Shown here in pieces: positions 29,384 through 33,333 of a DNA stretch of 33,333 nucleotides. The stretch comes from Acidobacteriota bacterium (GTDB lineage Bacteria > Acidobacteriota > Terriglobia > Acidiferrales > UBA7541). Location: the NCBI GenBank assembly GCA_003133505.1, contig PKXT01000006.1:1-33333 (forward strand), in the 5' to 3' direction. The notes under the pieces were generated by a model. It saw only the letters and a program-made list of their open reading frames with translations. It searched no databases and had not been told where the DNA came from. Numbering within the stretch: the stretch's first letter is position 1; each line of letters begins with the position of its first letter. The translations under genes and the position numbers were made by a program.

Positions 29384-31185
29384 ATGGTGAACACCACGGG
29401 CGCGCCGGAATCGAGATCGGGATTGGCGATAGCGCGGCCCAGGGCCATCAGCGTGGCGACGATGCCGTCAATCTTTTCGGAGGACTTGGATTTGTCAGGT
29501 TTCATATTGCCAGCGGGATCCTGAGTGGCGACCAGGTTGGAAGCCATCCAGCGGAGAATCGGATTGCCAAGGTGAGCCAGCTTCTTGCTATAGACCAGGG
29601 CGATAATCTCGCGCATGGGTTCGGCGAAGGATTTCATGCCCTGCACGAACTCCACGCACTCGACGCCTTCAGCGATCAGCTCGGAAACAATCTGGGTGGC
29701 GCCCCAGGAATCGAAAGCCAGTTCGCGAATTTCATATAGAACGCGATCGCGGAGAATCTTTTCGCGGATGGCGCCATAGTCGATGACGTTGCCTTCCGTG
29801 GCGCGCAGCCACCCTTCGCGGATCCAGACGTCGTAGGGAACGCGGTCGCGTTTGACGCGCTCTTCCACGCGATCGTAGGGGATCCAGAATTCAGGAAGGA
29901 CGATCCAGAGTGGCAGATCGTCGGTTGGCGGAAAGAGCTTGACGAAGGAAGCGATGTCCCACTTGCTGGCGAGATCGAGCCCGGCAAAGCAGGTGCGGCC
30001 GAGGAGCCGTTCTTCCAGTTCAGAACGAAGCGCGCGGGGATGAGGCGCGGTTTTCGGATTCGGGTAAACGTCGAAGCCGGTGCACTGGGCCCACTGCTCC
30101 ATGGGGATGATGCGGGTTTCCTGCTGGGTCCACACATTGAGGTGTAGGCGAAGGAAAGCGTTGAGCGCGGCCGGCTGTTGCTTGGCTTTGTGGGCTTTGC
30201 GGCGGAGATCGTCAATATCGACGGAAATGCCGAAATTCGGATTGCATTTGGCCCACTCGTTTTCCTCTTCCCACTTGTTGGGATCGTCCAGCGCGGCGAT
30301 GAAAACGAAATAGGTATCGTCCTCGATAATCTCCTCGAGGATGCGGATGCCGTACTCATGCTCGCGCCAGCAGATGGATTCGCGATCGTAACCGGCAGTG
30401 GTGATGGCGATGATAAGAGGCTGAGTGCGCGCGCCGGTGGCGGTATCGATGACGTCCCAGAGCTTGCGGGACTTGTGAGCGTGGAGCTCGTCAACCAGGG
30501 CGCCGGAAATGTTGAGGCCGTCGAGAGTGTCTTCATCGGCGCCGAGCGGCTCCATTTTGGAAGAGCTGCCCGGGTGATTGAGATTGTCGCGAAACTTAAC
30601 GATGTGCTTGGAGAGCGCGGGGGATTTGTCGCGCATCCGGACGGCTTCACTGAAAACGATGCGGGCCTGATCTTTCTTGGTGGCCACGCAGTAAACCTCG
30701 GCGCCGGGCTCGCCATCGGCGAAGGTAAGGTAAAGTCCGTCGCCGGCCAGCAGAGTGGACTTGCCGTTCTTGCGCGGAATTTCGATGTAGGCAACACGGA
30801 AACGGCGGGTGCCGTCGGCGCGCATCCATCCGAAAAGGACCCAGGTGAGGAATTGTTGCCAGGGCTCCAGGATGAAAACTTTGTTGGCCCACTTGCGGCC
30901 CTTGCTGTGGCGGAGGAGCGGAAAGAAATCGAGGGCATGCTGCGCGGCGGCCCTGTCGAAATGAAGTCCGCGGCGAGCGCCATCAGCGAGATCGCGAAGA
31001 TGGCGCTCGCAGGAGAGACGTATCCCTTTGCACGCCGGTACGCGGCCGGCGAGGACGTCGGCGACATATTGCTCGGCCGGGTGGAGAGAGGCAACGGCCG
31101 CTTCGCGAGACTGAGCAGGCTTTTTGCGAGGCGCGACATTAGTTGACTTGTTTACTCGGCGCGGGGCGCGCGGTTTGCGTTTCAT
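29380..31185 (-). CDS. Terminase large subunit
   Basis: The start at ATG 31185 (MKRKPRAPRRVNKS) is chosen over 31251 to limit overlap with the small subunit; it gives 601 residues. The P-loop is seen at about residues 135-144 (EIPRKNGKST), Walker B at about 230-235 (LVDELH), and TTAGYDRESICWREHEYG is the coupling motif region. The nuclease part is CFAGLDLASKWDIASFVKLFP and AFDSWGATQIVSELI. This is the TerL type paired with P27-family small subunits. It packages DNA into the prohead; no start is well supported by an RBS, so the true start is uncertain. Confidence 0.88.
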   Translation of the reverse strand: MKRKPRAPRRVNKSTNVAPRKKPAQSREAAVASLHPAEQYVADVLAGRVPACKGIRLSCERHLRDLADGARRGLHFDRAAAQHALDFFPLLRHSKGRKWANKVFILEPWQQFLTWVLFGWMRADGTRRFRVAYIEIPRKNGKSTLLAGDGLYLTFADGEPGAEVYCVATKKDQARIVFSEAVRMRDKSPALSKHIVKFRDNLNHPGSSSKMEPLGADEDTLDGLNISGALVDELHAHKSRKLWDVIDTATGARTQPLIIAITTAGYDRESICWREHEYGIRILEEIIEDDTYFVFIAALDDPNKWEEENEWAKCNPNFGISVDIDDLRRKAHKAKQQPAALNAFLRLHLNVWTQQETRIIPMEQWAQCTGFDVYPNPKTAPHPRALRSELEERLLGRTCFAGLDLASKWDIASFVKLFPPTDDLPLWIVLPEFWIPYDRVEERVKRDRVPYDVWIREGWLRATEGNVIDYGAIREKILRDRVLYEIRELAFDSWGATQIVSELIAEGVECVEFVQGMKSFAEPMREIIALVYSKKLAHLGNPILRWMASNLVATQDPAGNMKPDKSKSSEKIDGIVATLMALGRAIANPDLDSGAPVVFTI

Positions 31186-31705
31186 TGTTCGGCTGAGGCG
31201 ACTTTCCAGCGAGGAACTTGGCGAACGGATCCTCATCGGCCTTTTTCTCAATGCGAAGGCGCGATCGGGACGCTGGCGTGAGACCGAATTCGATGAGGAA
31301 GGACTTCATCAGCTTCTGCGCGTCGTTGGAAATGGTGACGGCGGGATTGCGTTTGTATTTATAGCCGACGATGACGGCGGCTTCGCCCTGGCCCTTGGTG
31401 ACGGGTTCTTCGACGATCAGGCCGTGGAGCGCGATTTCCGCTTCCGCTTCCATCCAGCGCGAGAAATTGTGGCAGTAGGCGGCGAGCGCTTTGCCGTCAA
31501 CGATGCTGAGAACGTTGAGAGTGAGCAGCTCGGCAACGATGGTGCGCCATTCCTTTTGCGCGGCAAGCGAAAGTCCCGCGGGCATGGGTGGTTCGCCAGG
31601 CTGGGGCGTGGGCTTGTCCTGGTTGAGGGGACGTTTGCCGGGATTGCCCTGCAGCTTGCGGACCGCAGTCGGTTTCGGACGACGGCCACAGCCCTTACCG
31701 CCCAA
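31139..31705 (-). CDS. Terminase small subunit, P27 family
   Basis: This 188-residue protein uses a TTG start at 31705, with GAGGG upstream. P27-family pattern: GRRPKPTAVRKLQGNPGKRPLNQDKPTPQPGEPPMPAGLSLAAQKEWRTIVAEL...LSIVDGKALAAYCHNFSRWMEAE. It recognises the viral DNA end or cos/pac site and recruits the large subunit. Downstream, the TerL start lies inside its 3' end. Its C-terminus is polar and Lys/Pro-rich. The HNH endonuclease lies immediately upstream, as in many cos phages. Confidence 0.85.
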   Translation of the reverse strand: MGGKGCGRRPKPTAVRKLQGNPGKRPLNQDKPTPQPGEPPMPAGLSLAAQKEWRTIVAELLTLNVLSIVDGKALAAYCHNFSRWMEAEAEIALHGLIVEEPVTKGQGEAAVIVGYKYKRNPAVTISNDAQKLMKSFLIEFGLTPASRSRLRIEKKADEDPFAKFLAGKSPQPNNETQTARPAPSKQVN

Positions 31706-31815
31706 AGTTGGCCCTCAAAACAGAAATTTTTAATTCGCGGGTGTGTGCTTGAGACCGTGACACGGTCTCCGCGCGGCGGGTCCTCGAAGAAAAAGACCCC
31801 CCTACCCCTACACCC
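31706..31815. repeat. Gap with a 19-base inverted repeat next to the terminase
   Basis: In the 110 bases between HNH and TerS, GAGACCGTG (31751..31759), A, CACGGTCTC (31761..31769) is an almost perfect dyad. A plus-strand pyrimidine run (CCCCCCTACCCCTACACCC) lies to its right. Cos and packaging initiation sites often lie beside TerS, and such a dyad could be a TerS or HNH binding site; this is inference. No gene or clear promoter is seen. Confidence 0.4.
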
Positions 31816-32217
31816 TCAGCGCGCGCGCTTTCGTCGCGCAAAGTTAGAATCCTTCGTGGCTGTCTTCCAGCTATGACATTCATGGCAAGCACCTTGCAGG
31901 TTATCGAGTGAGTCGTCGCCAGCGGGCTTAGGCACAATGTGATCTGCATCCGTACTCGCTGCCGGCAGCTCGTGCCCTACGCCGCGGCCGCACATGATCT
32001 GAATGCGGCACAGTGGATCGCGCGCCAACACAACGAGCCTCAGCTTCCGCCACTGACGGCCGTATCCGCGCGCGTGCGCCGAGCCGCGCTGATCATCGAA
32101 GCTTTTCCTGCTCTGCCCTCGTGCTACTCCATTCCTCGCATGCGCGACGCAATAACGTTCTTCGCACAACGCGCCGCAGCCAGGTTGCTGGCAAACCTTC
32201 TTCGCCGCATAAGGCAT
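31816..32217 (-). CDS. HNH homing-type endonuclease of the packaging module
   Basis: This 133-residue protein begins MPYAAKKVCQQPGCGALCEERYC with CxxxxC/CxxxxxxC-type zinc ligands, has RGSAHARGYGRQWRKLRLVVLARDPLC, and the HNH core TDADHIVPKPAGDDSLDNLQGACHECHSWKT (Asp92-His93, Asn106, His115, with Cys70, Cys76, Cys111, Cys114). This is the phage HNH type encoded next to the terminase (HK97 gp74-like), which helps DNA packaging or cos cleavage. Start at ATG 32217; the ribosome binding site is weak. It ends 110 bases before TerS. Confidence 0.85.
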   Translation of the reverse strand: MPYAAKKVCQQPGCGALCEERYCVAHARNGVARGQSRKSFDDQRGSAHARGYGRQWRKLRLVVLARDPLCRIQIMCGRGVGHELPAASTDADHIVPKPAGDDSLDNLQGACHECHSWKTATKDSNFARRKRAR

Positions 32218-32243
32218 CGCTCAATATTTCCGAATCAGGGAGT

Positions 32244-32516
32244 TCACTCCCCGACGTTTTCCCGGTCACCGTCCTGAAATTCGCAGTAGATCGCGATATC
32301 CGGATCGTTCGAGCGATCCGCTGTCAGCGTTTCACCTGCGTCGCAATACCAGAATCCGCCATCGAACGCGACATAATCGCCGTTCTCCGGTGGCAGCGAT
32401 GAATAGTAAGCCGGCTGCACCCGCGTCATTGACGGCAGATCCGCCACTTTCATTTCCGTGCCGGATTGCGGGAACAGCAACGCCGCCGCTGCCATTAGGA
32501 TCATCAGTAGTCTCAT
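32244..32516 (-). CDS. Small secreted protein, unknown
   Basis: This 90-residue protein has a short Sec signal (MRLLMILMAAAALLF, cleavage near PQS). The mature part is acidic: MKVADLPSMTRVQPAYYSSLPPENGDYVAFDGGFWYCDAGETLTADRSNDPDIAIYCEFQDGDRENVGE, with two cysteines and a GGFWYC motif. No family recognised. Its place upstream of HNH and terminase genes suggests a moron or accessory gene. Ribosome binding site not evident. Confidence 0.5.
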   Translation of the reverse strand: MRLLMILMAAAALLFPQSGTEMKVADLPSMTRVQPAYYSSLPPENGDYVAFDGGFWYCDAGETLTADRSNDPDIAIYCEFQDGDRENVGE

Positions 32517-32561
32517 CGGCTGGGAAATAGCGGCTGGAAATTTTACAGGCTGGTGAATTCT

Positions 32562-33002
32562 TTACTGTGCCCTGAAGACATCAAGAGAGTAGATGTTGAC
32601 CGTGTTAGGAACATCCTGATAAACCTGCAGATCGCACATCCAAATTCCCGCAACCTCAAACAAGCCGTCCTGTGAAATAGGTTGCGTTGAGGAATGAGAA
32701 GTCACCTCACCGGTGCGCTCGTTCGTGACCCGTATCGAACCCCATGTGTAGGCCTTGTCGCCGTAAATTGTGACGTAATATTGCTTCATCCCACAGTGGA
32801 GTTCCACGTCGTAAACGTCTCCGGCCACGGCATCGGAAAGCGGAAGCGTCATAACGCAGAGCTTGTCGTAATTCGGCCCACCCTGGGGGAAGATAAGGCC
32901 GCCGCCATGAAGGTTAATGGTGAAGACGACATTATTCGAAGGCTCGGTACCCCCGCCAACCGTTGACCGCGTGCCCGGCAATGGGGGCAAGGCGCTCTGC
33001 AA
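32562..33002 (-). CDS. Unrecognised beta-rich protein, start uncertain
   Basis: This 146-residue frame uses TTG at 33002 and has no ribosome binding site; an in-frame TGA lies four codons upstream. The first ~25 residues are Pro/Gly/Thr-rich; the rest (VVFTINLHGGGLIFPQGGPNYDKLCVMTLPLSDAVAGDVYDVELHCGMKQYYVTIYGDKAYTWGSIRVTNERTGEVTSHSS...LFEVAGIWMCDLQVYQDVPNTVNIYSLDVFRAQ) looks like a real beta-sandwich protein. The gene may be truncated at its N-terminus, may start in another frame, or may be broken. No function assigned. Confidence 0.45.
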   Translation of the reverse strand: MQSALPPLPGTRSTVGGGTEPSNNVVFTINLHGGGLIFPQGGPNYDKLCVMTLPLSDAVAGDVYDVELHCGMKQYYVTIYGDKAYTWGSIRVTNERTGEVTSHSSTQPISQDGLFEVAGIWMCDLQVYQDVPNTVNIYSLDVFRAQ

Positions 33003-33038
33003 GGACTGTCAGAAGGCAAACGAACAAGGTCGGTAAAG

Positions 33039-33317
33039 TTACACCGACACAAACGTTATTTCCCACGCCGGGCCTACCAACTCGCCGTCAAGCACGGTGT
33101 AGTAGCGTCGTAATTCGCTGACTTTCAGGCCATAATCCAGAGCTATGCTTACTGCGCGAAGTCCTGTGGCGTGCGAACCATGAAATCGTATCGTCGGCTC
33201 AAAGAAAGCGTGTCCTCGCCCCCCTTCACAAGACTCAAAAGTTTCTATTCCGCTCCCTGATAATACCTTTACTGCCTTGCGGATGCCGGGGTCTATTTTG
33301 CTGTAGGGTGGAGTCAT
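33039..33317 (-). CDS. Phage-type small hypothetical protein
   Basis: This 92-residue protein reads IRKAVKVLSGSGIETFESCEGGRGHAFFEPTIRFHGSHATGLRAVSIALDYGLKVSELRRYYTVLDGELVGPAWEITF. The 'SGIETFESCEGG.GH...PT.RFHG' pattern is one I recognise from small conserved phage and mobile-element proteins of unknown function. Start at ATG 33317 with no clear ribosome binding site. On the plus strand, TTGACA at 33325..33330 lies at the window edge and could be part of a divergent promoter; the window ends there. Confidence 0.6.
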   Translation of the reverse strand: MTPPYSKIDPGIRKAVKVLSGSGIETFESCEGGRGHAFFEPTIRFHGSHATGLRAVSIALDYGLKVSELRRYYTVLDGELVGPAWEITFVSV

Positions 33318-33333
33318 TTTCTACTTGACATTA

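Noticed and set aside
29676..31139. Same-strand frame of 487 codons overlapping the large terminase, starting at ATG 31139
   Set aside because: Its product is Ser/Pro/Arg-rich with no fold pattern, while the other frame encodes a clear terminase with Walker motifs.
31185..31251. Upstream start of the large terminase at 31251
   Set aside because: It would overlap the small subunit by over 100 bases with an Arg/Ser-rich N-terminus; the ATG at 31185 shortens this overlap, although no RBS proves it.
33325..33330. TTGACA on the plus strand at the window edge
   Set aside because: No -10 box can be seen because the window ends; it cannot be called a promoter.

Overview
The window is most of the late (virion and lysis) region of a tailed siphovirus, either a prophage or a GTA-like element. 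The host is probably an Acidobacteriota bacterium. The host call rests mainly on the one plus-strand gene (606..1274): its secreted 222-residue product, with an RLR...VEFEVLEEV...GGKLEIALDFVRLPDGEKAA core, resembles a protein I know from Acidobacteriota genomes. GC content is high, strong AGGAG-type ribosome binding sites are common, and apart from that gene every gene reads on the minus strand. I see no tRNA, rRNA, CRISPR array, insertion sequence, integrase, repressor or replication gene, so the window is only part of the element.

In transcription order (right to left): three small unrecognised genes (33317..32244); HNH endonuclease (32217..31816); terminase small and large subunits (31705..29380); portal (29383..27638); a small unknown protein; S49 prohead protease with a cysteine-rich tail (27403..26207); HK97-fold major capsid protein (26048..24753); a probable decoration protein (24675..24199) and a 71-residue protein. 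The connector/neck module follows: gp6-like connector with an inserted sugar-binding-like domain (23865..22951), an exported decoration-type protein (22935..22474), head closure (22448..22080), HK97 gp10-like protein (22080..21535) and DUF3168-like tail terminator (21530..21087).

The tail module has the tail tube protein (20744..20301), an unknown protein, and a G/GT chaperone pair. The GT half is in no ATG-started ORF, but it can be read by a -1 frameshift at a C CCT TTC heptamer at 19272..19278. Next come a 1102-residue tape measure (18698..15390) and a DUF2460 / DUF2163 / NlpC-P60 / tail-hub cassette laid out like genes 12 to 15 of the Rhodobacter gene transfer agent. Here the hub protein is cut in two by a single in-frame TAA (12302..12304).

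Downstream (10447..1392) are fibre- or lectin-like proteins, several with Sec signal peptides, including a predicted secreted glycoside-hydrolase-like protein. A lysis cassette follows (membrane protein, lytic transglycosylase, small lipoprotein, holin-like protein), then small secreted or virion-type proteins. The minus-strand transcription unit ends at hairpins at 1281..1376, facing the plus-strand gene.

The most interesting observations are the number of phage-cassette proteins with export signals, the in-frame stop inside the tail hub with a short repeated RLTQVALEV motif just after it, the nine-cysteine cluster in the prohead protease tail, a decoration domain shared by two distant exported proteins, the unannotated GT frameshift, and a possible attenuator at 2246..2325.
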